In this document: positions 46,377 through 56,708 of the stretch, in pieces | How the letters are laid out: every line of letters starts with the position of its first letter | Numbering within the stretch: the stretch's first letter is position 1 | NCBI GenBank assembly: GCA_012719545.1 | Contig: JAAYAD010000046.1 | Location: 1-57,947 of the forward strand | DNA length: 57,947 nt | Reading direction: 5' to 3' | Source: Clostridiaceae bacterium | GTDB lineage: Bacteria > Bacillota > Clostridia > DSM-8532 | Notes under the pieces: model-generated | What the model saw: only the letters and a program-made list of their open reading frames with translations | What the model was told of the DNA's origin: nothing | Database searches by the model: none | Translations under genes and position numbers: made by a program

Positions 46377-47234
46377 CTACCACATAAAAATGCTGGAATA
46401 AATATAAACCAATGGAGCTACAAAAAGGATACTGTCCACCCTGTCCATAATTCCGCCGTGACCGGGGATGAGCTTTCCAAAGTCCTTAATTTCAACACTT
46501 CTTTTAATAGAAGATGCCGCCCAGTCCCCAAGCTGGGATACAACACCGCAGAGCAGGCCCAAAATAGCAAAATGGTAAATGGGTATGTACTCCACACCCG
46601 GTCTGTTGATTACGAAAGCTCCAAAAGCAATCATAACCAGCATGCACCCCAGCGCCCCGCCTATGGAGCCTTCTACGGTTTTCTTAGGGCTGATATGAGG
46701 AATAATCTTGGTTTTGCCAACGGTCACGCCTGTAAAATATGCAAACACATCAGTTATCATTGAACCGATTACAACCAGCCATATAAATTCCAGCCCACGC
46801 TCCAGGTTTCGTATTGAAACCGCAAAAGCCAGAAGGAATGGAATATACAATATCCCAAGCAGTGTATAAGCCGCATCCTTAAGGCAGAAGCGGCCGTTTT
46901 CAAAAATAATCCTGCAAAACAGGTAGACAATTACAACATACAGGGATGCATTTAAATATTTGGACGAAAAAACTTCAGCAAAAATATCCGATAGCCTTGG
47001 AAACAAATGAATTGGCAGTGTGGAGCCGTAAGCCTTGCCGATAATAATTACTGCCGCAACGATGCTGACCAAAAGGTCCACATTTATTTCCTTGTTTTTA
47101 ACAGCTCTTGCATACTCAAAAAGGCCTATAATGCTTGCCGCAAGCACTGTAATGGCAACAGCATAAGGCGGAAGCATGAGAATAAGGGCCAGGATAATAA
47201 ATCCTATTAGCCCGCTTATTGTTCTTATCAGCAT
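46377..47234 (-). CDS. cdsA: Phosphatidate cytidylyltransferase
   Basis: CdsA makes CDP-diacylglycerol for phospholipid synthesis. The 285-residue protein has about eight membrane segments and the C-terminal CDS signature: SPKKTVEGSIGG (about 203) and RSVEIKDFGKLIPGHGGIMDRVDS (two halves) near 245-270. The start overlaps uppS by 7 bases. Confidence 0.96.
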   Translation of the reverse strand: MLIRTISGLIGFIILALILMLPPYAVAITVLAASIIGLFEYARAVKNKEINVDLLVSIVAAVIIIGKAYGSTLPIHLFPRLSDIFAEVFSSKYLNASLYVVIVYLFCRIIFENGRFCLKDAAYTLLGILYIPFLLAFAVSIRNLERGLEFIWLVVIGSMITDVFAYFTGVTVGKTKIIPHISPKKTVEGSIGGALGCMLVMIAFGAFVINRPGVEYIPIYHFAILGLLCGVVSQLGDWAASSIKRSVEIKDFGKLIPGHGGIMDRVDSILFVAPLVYIYSSIFMW

Positions 47235-47959
47235 TTTAAACCTCCGAATCGCCTTTGTCTTCCCTGATAAGACATAATAGCCTCAATAAGATGTTTCTTG
47301 GTAAAATCAGGCCAGAGTACGTCGCAGAAGAACAATTCAGAATAGCTGCTCTGCCAGATAAGAAAATTGCTGAGTCTTATTTCTCCGCTGGTCCGGATTA
47401 ACAGGTCAGGATCAGGGATATCATGGGTATAGAGCCTTTTGGCTATCTCTGCCTCATTTATTTCACTGACCTTACCGGCTTTTACGTCCTCTATAAGTCT
47501 TGTTACTGCGGCTGTGATTTCCTGTCTGCCGCCATAATTAAGAGCAATTATAAAATCAAGGCCGGAAATATGCTGCGTATTTTTTTCAACCCGGTCTATT
47601 TCCGTCCTTATTTCTTCAGGCAGCCCCTTCCTGTCTCCAATGACTCTAATTCTTACGTTTTTCCCTTTAATCTCTTTCTCAGCATTGCGAAGATATTCCA
47701 AAAGGAGCTTCATAAGCTCGTCTACTTCTTCTTTAGGTCTTGACCAGTTTTCTGTAGAAAAAGCATATACTGTTAAATACTTAACTCCCAGCTCATAGCA
47801 GGCCTCAACTATTTTGCGCAGGGTTTTTGAGCCTTCCCTGTGGCCAAAGCTTCTGGAAAGGCCCCTTTTTTTTGCCCAGCGGCCGTTTCCGTCCATAATT
47901 ATGGCTATATGCTGCGGTATATTTGTCATATCTATCTTTTTATTTTTACTAAACAGCAT
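47228..47959 (-). CDS. uppS: Isoprenyl transferase (undecaprenyl diphosphate synthase)
   Basis: UppS builds the C55 lipid carrier for peptidoglycan. The 243-residue protein has HIAIIMDGNGRWAKKRGL near the N-terminus, GHREGSKTLR, YAFSTENW and the C-terminal substrate block DPDLLIRTSGEIRLSNFLIW over two lines. The start is uncertain: ATG 47959 (GAGGT about 11 bases upstream) or in-frame codons up to 47992. First gene of the isoprenoid/lipid/RIP-protease operon. Confidence 0.96.
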   Translation of the reverse strand: MLFSKNKKIDMTNIPQHIAIIMDGNGRWAKKRGLSRSFGHREGSKTLRKIVEACYELGVKYLTVYAFSTENWSRPKEEVDELMKLLLEYLRNAEKEIKGKNVRIRVIGDRKGLPEEIRTEIDRVEKNTQHISGLDFIIALNYGGRQEITAAVTRLIEDVKAGKVSEINEAEIAKRLYTHDIPDPDLLIRTSGEIRLSNFLIWQSSYSELFFCDVLWPDFTKKHLIEAIMSYQGRQRRFGGLKC

Positions 47960-48153
47960 TTCTTTCACATACCTCATACAAGCATGTAACAACTAATGTC
48001 AATTATAGTCAAAAATATTCACTTTCATTATAATACCAGAATTAAAATGAAATGACCACTATTGCTTATGCCCCACTCCTACATCCTTTCTTATAATATT
48101 TTTGTTAAACCATTTGCCAAATGCATATCTTTTACACTCACGCAAATAAATAT

Positions 48154-49728
48154 TTAATTAACCCTGCCCTCAATAAACACAAATTCTTCATTGGCAATGG
48201 TTATACAGTCTCCGTTATTAAGCCTGTAGCTTTTGCTGGGTTCAAGCTTCTCGCCGTTAATCATGGTGCCGTTGCGTGAATTCATATCCATAATGGAATA
48301 TCCCTCAGCATCCCTTACTATTTCTGCGTGAAGCTTTCCAACGGCAGGATTCTTAAGGCAATAATCCACCTGTTCCTCAAGGCGCCCAATCATAAACGGA
48401 AATTTGTTTATGAGTATCGTTTCGTTTCCGCTTCTTCCCTTAAGGCGGGGATAATTCATGGAACCTGCGTCAAGGATAACGGTATGATCCTGGCTAATAT
48501 CCCTGCCCGGAAAGCTTAATACCGTACCTGGCTGCGGCTTATTTGGATAATTTCTTTCAGTGGAGAAGCTTCTTTGGCTTAAAGGTGTATCATATGAAAT
48601 CTGCCTTGCAGAAGCAGCCTCATTATGGGCTGATGCAATATTTATGCGTGGCATGCTGATGTTTTTATTAACGTATTGTATACCCTTTGTATTAAAACTT
48701 TGCTTAATTGATTCCTGATTATTGTCTTTAACATCATGGGCAGGAACTGCAATGGAAGGCTTTTTTATTTCCTGCTGGGTAAATTTGGGAGCAATAACTT
48801 CTTCTTTTTTTATCTCTATGCGTTTATCAGGCGTAAAGAATTTTGAATAAACAAGGTAGCCCAAAGCCCCAAAAATCAGCAAAAATCCGAAAAGGGACAA
48901 TAAAAAGTCGGGATTTTCCGGTGATAAAGTCCCTGTTATGAACAATGCAATAATAAGTAATATCAGAAGAGACACATATCCGCCGAGAACCATATAGGAT
49001 TTGGCAGGATATGATATCTTGACCACTTCCCTTTTCTCTTCCCTTGGATTGTTGACAGAGGTATAGGCCGGTATTTGAGATGTCTTAGGTGTTTCAACTG
49101 TTTTCTCTGCCGCCGGCGGATTTACGGATTGCTTTTCAGGTATGAACGTCTGAATATTAATCTCCATTTCACTTACATACGATTTTAATAATGCCAGGTC
49201 AAACTTGGGACTTTTAAGAAGCTCAAATATTTTTAACACATAATTATCCGAGCCCTCCTGCTTAAACCTGATATTATGCATAATGCTCTCCGTCAGCATG
49301 TTCCTTAAAGGCTCCAGGTCGTCCCCTATTCCTTTAATGGGTAAGTAAGAAAATTCAAGTTTCATATTCTGGGGATTTGCATATATACTGCCGATATCAA
49401 AAACCACACCGCCGCAATCTAAAAGATATGTATCCAGTCCTTCCAGAAGGGAAATTATCTGTTTAATAATGAAAATAAAATCCTTCTTTCCAAGCTCACA
49501 CCTTTCAAACAGCTTTTTCAAGGGTATCAGGGAAGTTATGTCATATGAAAGCCTTATTTGGCCGTCAATTCTTAAAACCTCGCTTTTTAAAAGCCCTGGC
49601 ACATGGTTGTTGGCAAGCATTTCAAGCTGGTAATCAATTGCCTCATCCTTTAAAAAAGTATATATAAGTAAATTTCTTCCCGACACCGACTTAAAATTAG
49701 GTTCCGGAAACTTAACCCCACTTTGCAT
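48154..49728 (-). CDS. FHA-domain membrane protein with DUF6382-like N-terminus
   Basis: The 524-residue protein has an N-terminal globular domain (about 1-185) of the DUF6382 type, then a linker, two membrane helices (about 240-265 and 275-297), a variable linker, and a C-terminal FHA domain (about 445-523; MIGRLEEQVDYCLKNPAVGK, HAEIVRDAEGY, MDMNSRNGTMING). FHA domains bind phosphothreonine. It closes the tad operon and probably links it to Ser/Thr kinase signalling; this is inference. Strong ribosome site AAGGAGG. Confidence 0.88.
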   Translation of the reverse strand: MQSGVKFPEPNFKSVSGRNLLIYTFLKDEAIDYQLEMLANNHVPGLLKSEVLRIDGQIRLSYDITSLIPLKKLFERCELGKKDFIFIIKQIISLLEGLDTYLLDCGGVVFDIGSIYANPQNMKLEFSYLPIKGIGDDLEPLRNMLTESIMHNIRFKQEGSDNYVLKIFELLKSPKFDLALLKSYVSEMEINIQTFIPEKQSVNPPAAEKTVETPKTSQIPAYTSVNNPREEKREVVKISYPAKSYMVLGGYVSLLILLIIALFITGTLSPENPDFLLSLFGFLLIFGALGYLVYSKFFTPDKRIEIKKEEVIAPKFTQQEIKKPSIAVPAHDVKDNNQESIKQSFNTKGIQYVNKNISMPRINIASAHNEAASARQISYDTPLSQRSFSTERNYPNKPQPGTVLSFPGRDISQDHTVILDAGSMNYPRLKGRSGNETILINKFPFMIGRLEEQVDYCLKNPAVGKLHAEIVRDAEGYSIMDMNSRNGTMINGEKLEPSKSYRLNNGDCITIANEEFVFIEGRVN

Positions 49729-49765
49729 AATTTTTCCTCCTTATGTTTATTAAAAGGCTTTAAAA

Positions 49766-51094
49766 CTAAGCCGCTTCATCCTGATTTTCATTTTCTTTCG
49801 GAGTATATTGGCCATATCCTTTTATAAGCACAACCTCAATGTCATATGGTTCAAGCTCCTTTTTGGCTTTTGCATATGCCTCATCTACCATTTGATCCGA
49901 GTTTTCAGGAACCACAAACACCACAATCCTTTTTACAGAAGAAACATTGACATTTTCCAGGTATTCAGGCTCGGTACAATCCAAAAGCTTCTTGCCATGC
50001 TTTTTTATCTCGCTTGCTATGGCTCCGGGTCGCTGCTGGTAGGTTTTCATGAAGGGGTTTAAAGTAAAGATATCATAATATTCTGCTATTCCTGTTTTCT
50101 CATCATATGTAAATGCATCCATGCCTGTTTTGCTCGATGTCTCAAAAGTCTTTACGCCTTTACTGTTATTTTTTTGTGTAAGTTCGTCTATATAAAGTTT
50201 CTCGATGGTAAGTCCCCTGTCCATATAATCTTTGTTTTTGTCCATATCATTCCAGATGCTTTCCTGTGCCTTATCGGGTGAATCATTTTTCTCGCCGGCT
50301 GCCTTAATGGACTTGTTGCCGCGCCCGCCTGTCCAGGCAATGACCTTTACACGGTTGCAGAGCTGAACCTCGGGGGCAAGCCCGAATATTTTAGGAGGCT
50401 TCACACTGTAACGCACCACAAATTCCAGTGATTCACCATCACCAAAAATACTGGATTCATCAAAATTCATCCCTGCTATGCCGTCTGTTATGCCAAGGGT
50501 CAGAGCTACATCATTGTTATTGCTTTTTACAAGCTTTTTAAGCTCAATGGCAAGATTATTCCTTGCAATTAGACAGACAACCTTGTTTGTAAGTTCATAG
50601 GAAAGCTTTTTCCCGAATACGGTCATAAGTAGTTTAAGCTCTTCCCTGGGATTATCCAGTACGGTTTTAATAAGCCCCGACAAATCGTTGGCAGCATCAT
50701 TTGCATTAATGATGCTGTCAATAAGAGTGTCAACCGAAGAAGATGTGCCAATGGATGAAGCATTGCTGACCAAGTCATTAAATGCGTCAAATGCGTTAAT
50801 TATGGTCTTTTTTTGCTCCTCAAGGGTGTTATTGGCTTCCACTGCCATTTTATTGAGCTCATCGGCATAGTCTTTGGCTCCGGAAACATGATAAAAATAG
50901 CTCATATTTGCAATGCCACGTGCAACATTTGAAAGTGACATCTGTACCATGTTGTATGCGTAGTAAATCCGGAACAAAAAAGCCAGAGAGAAAATGACCA
51001 TGATAAAAATGGGCATGGCTATGGCTGCCTCAACGGTACTGCTGCCTTTTATTCTTTTGTATTTTTCCTTGTTAATATCCTTGGCTCCATTCAA
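49766..51094 (-). CDS. TadE-like pseudopilin/assembly protein, long form
   Basis: The 442-residue protein has a TadE N-terminus: GSSTVEAAIAMPIFIMVIFS with one membrane helix (about 18-42), then a long extracellular part with a central region rich in Asn and Asp and a C-terminal domain (SSVKRIVVFVVPENSDQMVD) that looks like a separate fold. TadE/F proteins are pseudopilins of the Tad pilus. The start is probably TTG 51094, overlapping the upstream gene by 23 bases; no ATG is near. Confidence 0.8.
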   Translation of the reverse strand: MNGAKDINKEKYKRIKGSSTVEAAIAMPIFIMVIFSLAFLFRIYYAYNMVQMSLSNVARGIANMSYFYHVSGAKDYADELNKMAVEANNTLEEQKKTIINAFDAFNDLVSNASSIGTSSSVDTLIDSIINANDAANDLSGLIKTVLDNPREELKLLMTVFGKKLSYELTNKVVCLIARNNLAIELKKLVKSNNNDVALTLGITDGIAGMNFDESSIFGDGESLEFVVRYSVKPPKIFGLAPEVQLCNRVKVIAWTGGRGNKSIKAAGEKNDSPDKAQESIWNDMDKNKDYMDRGLTIEKLYIDELTQKNNSKGVKTFETSSKTGMDAFTYDEKTGIAEYYDIFTLNPFMKTYQQRPGAIASEIKKHGKKLLDCTEPEYLENVNVSSVKRIVVFVVPENSDQMVDEAYAKAKKELEPYDIEVVLIKGYGQYTPKENENQDEAA

Positions 51095-54000
51095 CCAGAA
51101 TCATCCCCGAGTCTTTTTTAAATAATTTTTCAGGCAGGAACCATGTATTAAAATCAATCTCTGCTCTGACAAAGATGTAAGTTTTATACTGGGAAACTGA
51201 AATGTCTTTGTTTCCTGTAATGCTCTGCATATTAAGCTGCATTAAATCCGCAATCCTTGCAGTCTTGGTTTTATCGGGAACTGCCAAAAGCATAAGCCTT
51301 AAATAATCCACATAATCCATCATAATGAGCTTTCCTTTTATATTGTTGCTCAAGCTGCCTTCAGCATTGCCCAATAAGCCGTCAATTGCATCAGCCGCAG
51401 CGTTTATGCCTTTATTTATAAGGTTACTGCCTTCCTTTGAAATTTTCTCTTTAAGCTCCTTAAAATGACTTGAACCAAAGATTGCCGACTTGACTTTTGC
51501 TTTAAGTGACGATTTGTACTGCTCCAATTTTTCCTGTCCATATGTTTTCAGCTCTTCAACGGTGCTGTTTACATATTGGCTGAGCCTGGATTCAAGGCTT
51601 TGTTTTAAACTTTCAAGACTGCTATAGTCAAGGGATGCCAGAAAATCAACGTTTATATTAAGGGATACTGAATCCTCTGTGTTTCCTGTACTGTTGCCTG
51701 TTGCAGCAGTGATGCTTTCTGCCACTTCCAATATCTTTGCCTCAAGGGGTGCAAAAAGCTTGTCAATTTGAGTATCCACAATTGATGTCACTGTTTCTTC
51801 AACGGTTGAGAAAACATTATTGACAGCGGAGTCAAATTTCTCCTGAGCATACTCTTTAACATCATTTACAAGGATATCTTTCAGCTTTTTATACAGACTT
51901 TCTATTCCCAAAATCCAGGACAGGGATGTTTTTATAAGGGGTACTCTGCCGTTATTCAAAAGAATCTCTGTGTCCACATATGATTCCAGACCCGCCCAGG
52001 AAATAAGCAGAAAATTATGAACCACGGGCACTCCAAAGATGGTCCAGCCTGCAATAGTAGTTGCCAAAGACAATGCTGCGGCATTTTTATCTGGATCAGT
52101 ATAGACATGCATGAGATTAAAGGGCAGCCGGATTGCAAAAACGCTGAGTCTTGAAAGATTTATATTGCTTGCCTCATCATCTTTTCCGAAAATTATGTAC
52201 TCAACCTCTCCTCTGTTAAAGTAGGTTTTGTCAAGGGGCCTGTTCCAGCCTATATCATGCTCGATTTTATTGTCAAAAGAAGTTGCACATTTAAAGGCCG
52301 ATACTATGTACTCGTTCATATAAAGGCTTTCGGCCATACTTTCCAGGCCATTTGCAAGGATATTCCCAATGGTGTTGAAAAAGCTTTTTATACGTTCAAA
52401 TTGAAAACTAAAGAAATTCTTCCCTTTTTCATCTACTTGGCCTACTCCTTCAATAGCCCCGTCCAATGGATTTTGACCGTTATAGAAGCTCTCATTTACT
52501 GGCCTGTTTGCCTGGGATTGGCCTATTAATCTTTTGATGTCTTCAATAGCTGAGTCCGAGCTTTCCGAGCCATTCCTGGAAGGAAGGTTTCTTCTTATTT
52601 CATCTTCAATATCATTTAAGTTTTTGCTTTCGGATTTCTCATTATCCTCTTTTTTGTTTACCGCATCCTCGGTAAAGGCTTTAATTGACTCCTTCAGTTG
52701 TTTCAGCTTTTTGTCATTCTCTTTGGCAGGCTCATCAACTTCATATATATTGCTGAATTTTTGGTTAAACCATATTTTAAACGCATTGTATTCATTGCTG
52801 TTGGCCTTGGGGGAAAGTTCAAAAGAAGGAATGCTGTAAACCCACTCTTCCATGTCTTTCAATGCTTTCAGGCTGGAAGTATTGGTTTTCATGGTTTCAA
52901 TGGCTGACGTAACACTGGTATATTCTTTGAAGCCATCAAACCGTGTGCCTTTCTGCGGCTCTCTATGTACTTTTTCAGCCTGCTCCAGGGCTTTTTCAAG
53001 ATTTGATCCGCATTCTTCAAAAGCTTCTATGCAGAGAGCAACAGCCTCAATCCATTTATCAAGCCAGTCAACATTGGATGAAAGCTTTGAACGGATTTCG
53101 TCAAAGGTTTCCTTTTGCACCAGTTGAAGCTGTTTATCAAGCTCCCCTCCGACTTTGTCAGCCACTATGCCGTCATTGTCGTTGGCTTCTTTAAGTATTT
53201 CGCTGCTTTTTTTATCAAGCTCTGTAAGCTTGGGCCCCAGTTGGTCAATTATTGAAATCAGCTCTTTGTGATATTCTTTATGAGTGGAAAGATGATTTAA
53301 CAGATATTGAAGGCTTGATACCATATTCTTATTGCTGGTTATAGCCTGGTTAAGATCATTTATAACCTGGGGCAGCTTTTGGTCCAAAACATTTTTGTAT
53401 TTTGTTATCTCTTCTTCAAGGGCTGAAAATCTGTCATATGCCTTCGAATATTCATCATAGGCTTTTGAATATTCTTCCTCAAGCTTTTCTATGTCCTTTT
53501 CAATACCTGTTATTCTGCTTTGAAGGGAGTTTACCCTGTTTTCATCAGTGGCTTCCGCGAGCTCACTTTCAAGCCTTGAAAGCTCATTCTCTTTTCTGGA
53601 TATACTGGATTCTATTGATTCAAGTCTTTTAACTGCTGCATCTTTTTCATTTTTTGCCCTTTCATAGTCCGGATAAATTTTTATATAGCCGTCCTGAGCC
53701 TCCTTTATTGGTTCTACCTCTTTATTGGCATTTTCTATATTTTTACATCCACTTTCCCAGTAGCTGTCTACTTTGTCAAACATCAAATCCTTAATAGTTT
53801 TTTGGGGGGTGACAGGACCGTCATTAAATTTTATTAGCTGTTCTTCCAGCATGAAATATAAGTTTACAAGGGAGCTTCTGATATCGTTCATGAGCTTTTC
53901 GACTTCAATCTTTTTCTCCACCATGTCGGCTTCCTTCATAAGCCCCTTCATTATTTTCAGCTTTTCATAAATTTCCTGGACAGCCTGAATTGGAGCGCGG

Positions 54001-54398
54001 TATTTCATAAATTCCGCTATCTGCTGCTTTAAAACCTGTGGTTCTGTAAGATTATAGAATGTGATTACCTCAACATTTCTTATCTTAAAATCATAGAGAT
54101 CCGAAACTCCGTCTGCGGCGGCGCCGATATTCAGGTTTCGGGAGAGGAGCTCATAAATCTCATTTTCAATGGCTTCTTTCTCTCTGGGATAAAGGGCAAA
54201 CAAGCCATATTGCTCCTTTAATTGCCGGTCATAGGCTGCAAGAACCGATTCGACAGATAATCTAAGTGCATTCTCCGCCTGCTTCTCTGCCATGCTGTAA
54301 CGTGCTATATCTGTAAGAATGCAGCACAAAGGTATCAATACGGACATTACAATGCATATGAATACAGTGATACTTCCTCTTGACCTCTTTAGAAACAT
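51072..54398 (-). CDS. Large DUF5702-like Tad-associated surface protein
   Basis: The 1108-residue protein has a TadG-like N-terminus (RSRGSITVFICIVMSVLIPL, one membrane helix about 9-33), then a large outside region with two strong coiled coils (about 225-330, with ESSISRKENELSRLESELAE, and about 580-650) and a C-terminal region about 870-1090 with further helical segments. It fits the DUF5702 family found in clostridial tad loci. No catalytic motif is seen. It may be a structural or adhesion component. ATG follows AGGAAGG. Confidence 0.8.
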   Translation of the reverse strand: MFLKRSRGSITVFICIVMSVLIPLCCILTDIARYSMAEKQAENALRLSVESVLAAYDRQLKEQYGLFALYPREKEAIENEIYELLSRNLNIGAAADGVSDLYDFKIRNVEVITFYNLTEPQVLKQQIAEFMKYRAPIQAVQEIYEKLKIMKGLMKEADMVEKKIEVEKLMNDIRSSLVNLYFMLEEQLIKFNDGPVTPQKTIKDLMFDKVDSYWESGCKNIENANKEVEPIKEAQDGYIKIYPDYERAKNEKDAAVKRLESIESSISRKENELSRLESELAEATDENRVNSLQSRITGIEKDIEKLEEEYSKAYDEYSKAYDRFSALEEEITKYKNVLDQKLPQVINDLNQAITSNKNMVSSLQYLLNHLSTHKEYHKELISIIDQLGPKLTELDKKSSEILKEANDNDGIVADKVGGELDKQLQLVQKETFDEIRSKLSSNVDWLDKWIEAVALCIEAFEECGSNLEKALEQAEKVHREPQKGTRFDGFKEYTSVTSAIETMKTNTSSLKALKDMEEWVYSIPSFELSPKANSNEYNAFKIWFNQKFSNIYEVDEPAKENDKKLKQLKESIKAFTEDAVNKKEDNEKSESKNLNDIEDEIRRNLPSRNGSESSDSAIEDIKRLIGQSQANRPVNESFYNGQNPLDGAIEGVGQVDEKGKNFFSFQFERIKSFFNTIGNILANGLESMAESLYMNEYIVSAFKCATSFDNKIEHDIGWNRPLDKTYFNRGEVEYIIFGKDDEASNINLSRLSVFAIRLPFNLMHVYTDPDKNAAALSLATTIAGWTIFGVPVVHNFLLISWAGLESYVDTEILLNNGRVPLIKTSLSWILGIESLYKKLKDILVNDVKEYAQEKFDSAVNNVFSTVEETVTSIVDTQIDKLFAPLEAKILEVAESITAATGNSTGNTEDSVSLNINVDFLASLDYSSLESLKQSLESRLSQYVNSTVEELKTYGQEKLEQYKSSLKAKVKSAIFGSSHFKELKEKISKEGSNLINKGINAAADAIDGLLGNAEGSLSNNIKGKLIMMDYVDYLRLMLLAVPDKTKTARIADLMQLNMQSITGNKDISVSQYKTYIFVRAEIDFNTWFLPEKLFKKDSGMILVEWSQGY

Positions 54399-54408
54399 TT
54401 AAACCTTC

Positions 54409-55065
54409 CTATTTGCCAATAATTTTATTGAGGGCATCTTTAACGGGCTTTATTTTTTCCATAAACATGTCGTATGCCTTGGTATTTCTGATAAGCTGGA
54501 TTACATAATCCGTGGTGTTTATCATGTTTTTGGCGTTATATACCTGAGCCTGGGCCTCTCCGCGTATTATCAGAAGATCATCCAATCCCGCCAGTTTAAG
54601 AAGGCCTGAACCGGGTACTTTATAATGAGCTGCAATATTTACGGTAACAGTTGTAATAAGGCCATACTTATAATTGACAGAAACATCCACATGCCCATCC
54701 GGCCTGCCATTTGTTCTTGCAGGCTTTAAAGGCCCCAAATACATCACTTTTTCTTTTATGTATTTTTCTGCATCAGCTTTCTTTCTGCCATAAGTCCAGA
54801 ATTTTAAATCCCAGTAAACTTCCCTTTCACTGTATGTATTTTTAGTGTAGACTCCGTTTTCCACTTCTTCTTTGAAGGTGAGAGATTTATAATTCCAGTG
54901 CCTTGAAAGGCTTTCAGCCATATTTTCAGCCACATTCTGAATTAGGGCTTTCTGGTAAAGAATCAGAAAAAGCATAACCGATGCAAGAATAAGGGCAAAT
55001 ACTATGGGCATTATTATGGCAATTTCAATGGTTGAACTTCCTCTGCAATGCTTTTTGTTCTGCAT
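54409..55065 (-). CDS. TadE-like pseudopilin protein
   Basis: The 218-residue protein begins MQNKKHCRGSSTIEIAIIMP with a hydrophobic segment (about 12-37), the TadE signature with Glu at the processing-like position. The rest is a soluble extracellular domain. ATG overlaps the tadC stop (TGATG), so translation is coupled. GGGGTGG is the ribosome site. Confidence 0.85.
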   Translation of the reverse strand: MQNKKHCRGSSTIEIAIIMPIVFALILASVMLFLILYQKALIQNVAENMAESLSRHWNYKSLTFKEEVENGVYTKNTYSEREVYWDLKFWTYGRKKADAEKYIKEKVMYLGPLKPARTNGRPDGHVDVSVNYKYGLITTVTVNIAAHYKVPGSGLLKLAGLDDLLIIRGEAQAQVYNAKNMINTTDYVIQLIRNTKAYDMFMEKIKPVKDALNKIIGK

Positions 55066-55940
55066 CAGAAGCCACCCCTTAATTCAATAACAACTGGCGC
55101 CACACATATCAGCAATATTGCTATCAGCATCAGTGCGAGAGGAAACATGAGTTTCGACGAGGCCTTTTCTCCTAGTTGCTTGGCAACGCTTTTCCTCATT
55201 TCCCAGCACTCGGTATGCATCCTGCGAAGCTCAAAGAGCATCTGGTTTCCACCGAGCTTGATATTCTGCTGAAGAATGCTTACAAAGTTTGAAATCTGCT
55301 TGAGTTTACACCTTTGAGAAAACTCACTGTAAGCCTCACTTTCGGACATGCCCGCCCTGATGTCTGAAATGACATTTTGCAATTCCATGTATAATGGAGA
55401 GGTGCTGTTTGTCTCGGTTGCAATTCTTTCTATAGCCTGCCGTACATTAAGACCTGCATTGACCAGCAGAACAAGCTTGCTTAAAAAATCCGGAAAATCC
55501 CTTTCAAGCTGGAATCTTCGTTCCCTGAACTTGTCATCCAGCCCTTTGTCGGCAAGAAAAAAAAGAAGTACCCCAAAAGCAGGAATTATTAAAATTCCTA
55601 TGAAATCAATTTCCCCCAATATGCAGTACAGAGCACCCAGAATAATGCCAAGAAGCAGGTGGAATACCTTGCAGGCCCAGTGTACCTTTGTATAATAAGC
55701 AAGATACCTGTTTCCATAGACCATTGATATTTTATGGCTAAGCCTTGTCTGATAGCGTCCAACTCCTGTAATGCCCAACAGGTCAACTATTCCCAGGCAT
55801 CCCGGCAAAAAGGCCTTATATGAATACTCCTTATTATCAAGGGGCGCAATAAACTCTTTGTACTTTTGGGCATTAAGCAGCTGAAATACTGCGAAAACAA
55901 TTATTGTGCCTGCAAAAAACACGATGCTTATTACCTGCAT
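55065..55940 (-). CDS. tadC: TadC-like type II secretion F-family inner-membrane protein
   Basis: The 291-residue protein has three or four membrane segments (about 1-20, 95-115, 120-135, 265-288) and a T2SSF domain (FPDFLSKLVLLVNAGLNVRQ, about 148-167) shared with GspF and PilC. It forms the platform for the Tad pilus with TadB. Directly downstream of tadB. Confidence 0.88.
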   Translation of the reverse strand: MQVISIVFFAGTIIVFAVFQLLNAQKYKEFIAPLDNKEYSYKAFLPGCLGIVDLLGITGVGRYQTRLSHKISMVYGNRYLAYYTKVHWACKVFHLLLGIILGALYCILGEIDFIGILIIPAFGVLLFFLADKGLDDKFRERRFQLERDFPDFLSKLVLLVNAGLNVRQAIERIATETNSTSPLYMELQNVISDIRAGMSESEAYSEFSQRCKLKQISNFVSILQQNIKLGGNQMLFELRRMHTECWEMRKSVAKQLGEKASSKLMFPLALMLIAILLICVAPVVIELRGGF

Positions 55941-55949
55941 ATATGTACA

Positions 55950-56708
55950 TTACACCTCAATATTTGTTATTTTGCGGCTTAATAAAAGACCTAGTATAAT
56001 CATAATCAGGGCTATGGTCATAATGATGTGCCCAAAAACCGTTGTCATAATGGGTTCCATAAAATCAGGGCTTGTGCTTCTTAAAAAAAGAATAAGGGCA
56101 AAGGGCATAACGCATAAAATCTTTTGTTCAAATTTTTTGCCGGAAATTATATTTTCTATCTCCTGGCGCATCTCAATCTTTTCGGAAATGGTAGTGGAGG
56201 TATTCTTAATAACCTCCATGAGATTTGCTCCGGACCTTTTTGCTACCATAAGAACTCCCGCAAAGCTTTTAATATCTTCAATGCCGCATCTTTGGGCCAA
56301 ATCGTCAAAAGCTTTTTCAACAGGCTCATTCATCATAATCCGCGCATTCATGATTTCAAGTTCTTTTATGATGTCGCATTCCCTGTCTGGATAAATTCCG
56401 CATAAAGCTTTATGGGCATCAGCAATAGCCGATTCAATTGATTTTCCTGCCGACAGGGAAACCGAAATAAAGTAAAGGGCATCTTTAAACTGTATGTGAA
56501 GAGCTTCTTTCCTTTTTCTGACCTGCTCTTTTTTATAGAAAGGCAGATACAGTATTCCTATTGGTGCAAAAAATAAGGATAAAATAATATTGCCATAGAA
56601 AGTTAATCCAATAAGAAAGCATGCGCCCATGGAAAGAAGCAGCACAAATATGTATTCTTCGGGCTTCATGATGTGGACACTGTAATCGGGCAAAGCCTTA
56701 TTACTCAA
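55950..56708 (-). CDS. tadB: TadB-like type II secretion F-family inner-membrane protein
   Basis: The 252-residue protein has membrane segments near 20-52 and at the C-terminus (about 190-247) around a T2SSF domain (FKDALYFISVSLSAGKSIES). TTG 56708 is chosen: GAGAGG lies about 8 bases upstream; it overlaps the cpaF 3' end by 8 bases, implying coupling. GTG 56717 is the alternative. Confidence 0.86.
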   Translation of the reverse strand: MSNKALPDYSVHIMKPEEYIFVLLLSMGACFLIGLTFYGNIILSLFFAPIGILYLPFYKKEQVRKRKEALHIQFKDALYFISVSLSAGKSIESAIADAHKALCGIYPDRECDIIKELEIMNARIMMNEPVEKAFDDLAQRCGIEDIKSFAGVLMVAKRSGANLMEVIKNTSTTISEKIEMRQEIENIISGKKFEQKILCVMPFALILFLRSTSPDFMEPIMTTVFGHIIMTIALIMIILGLLLSRKITNIEV

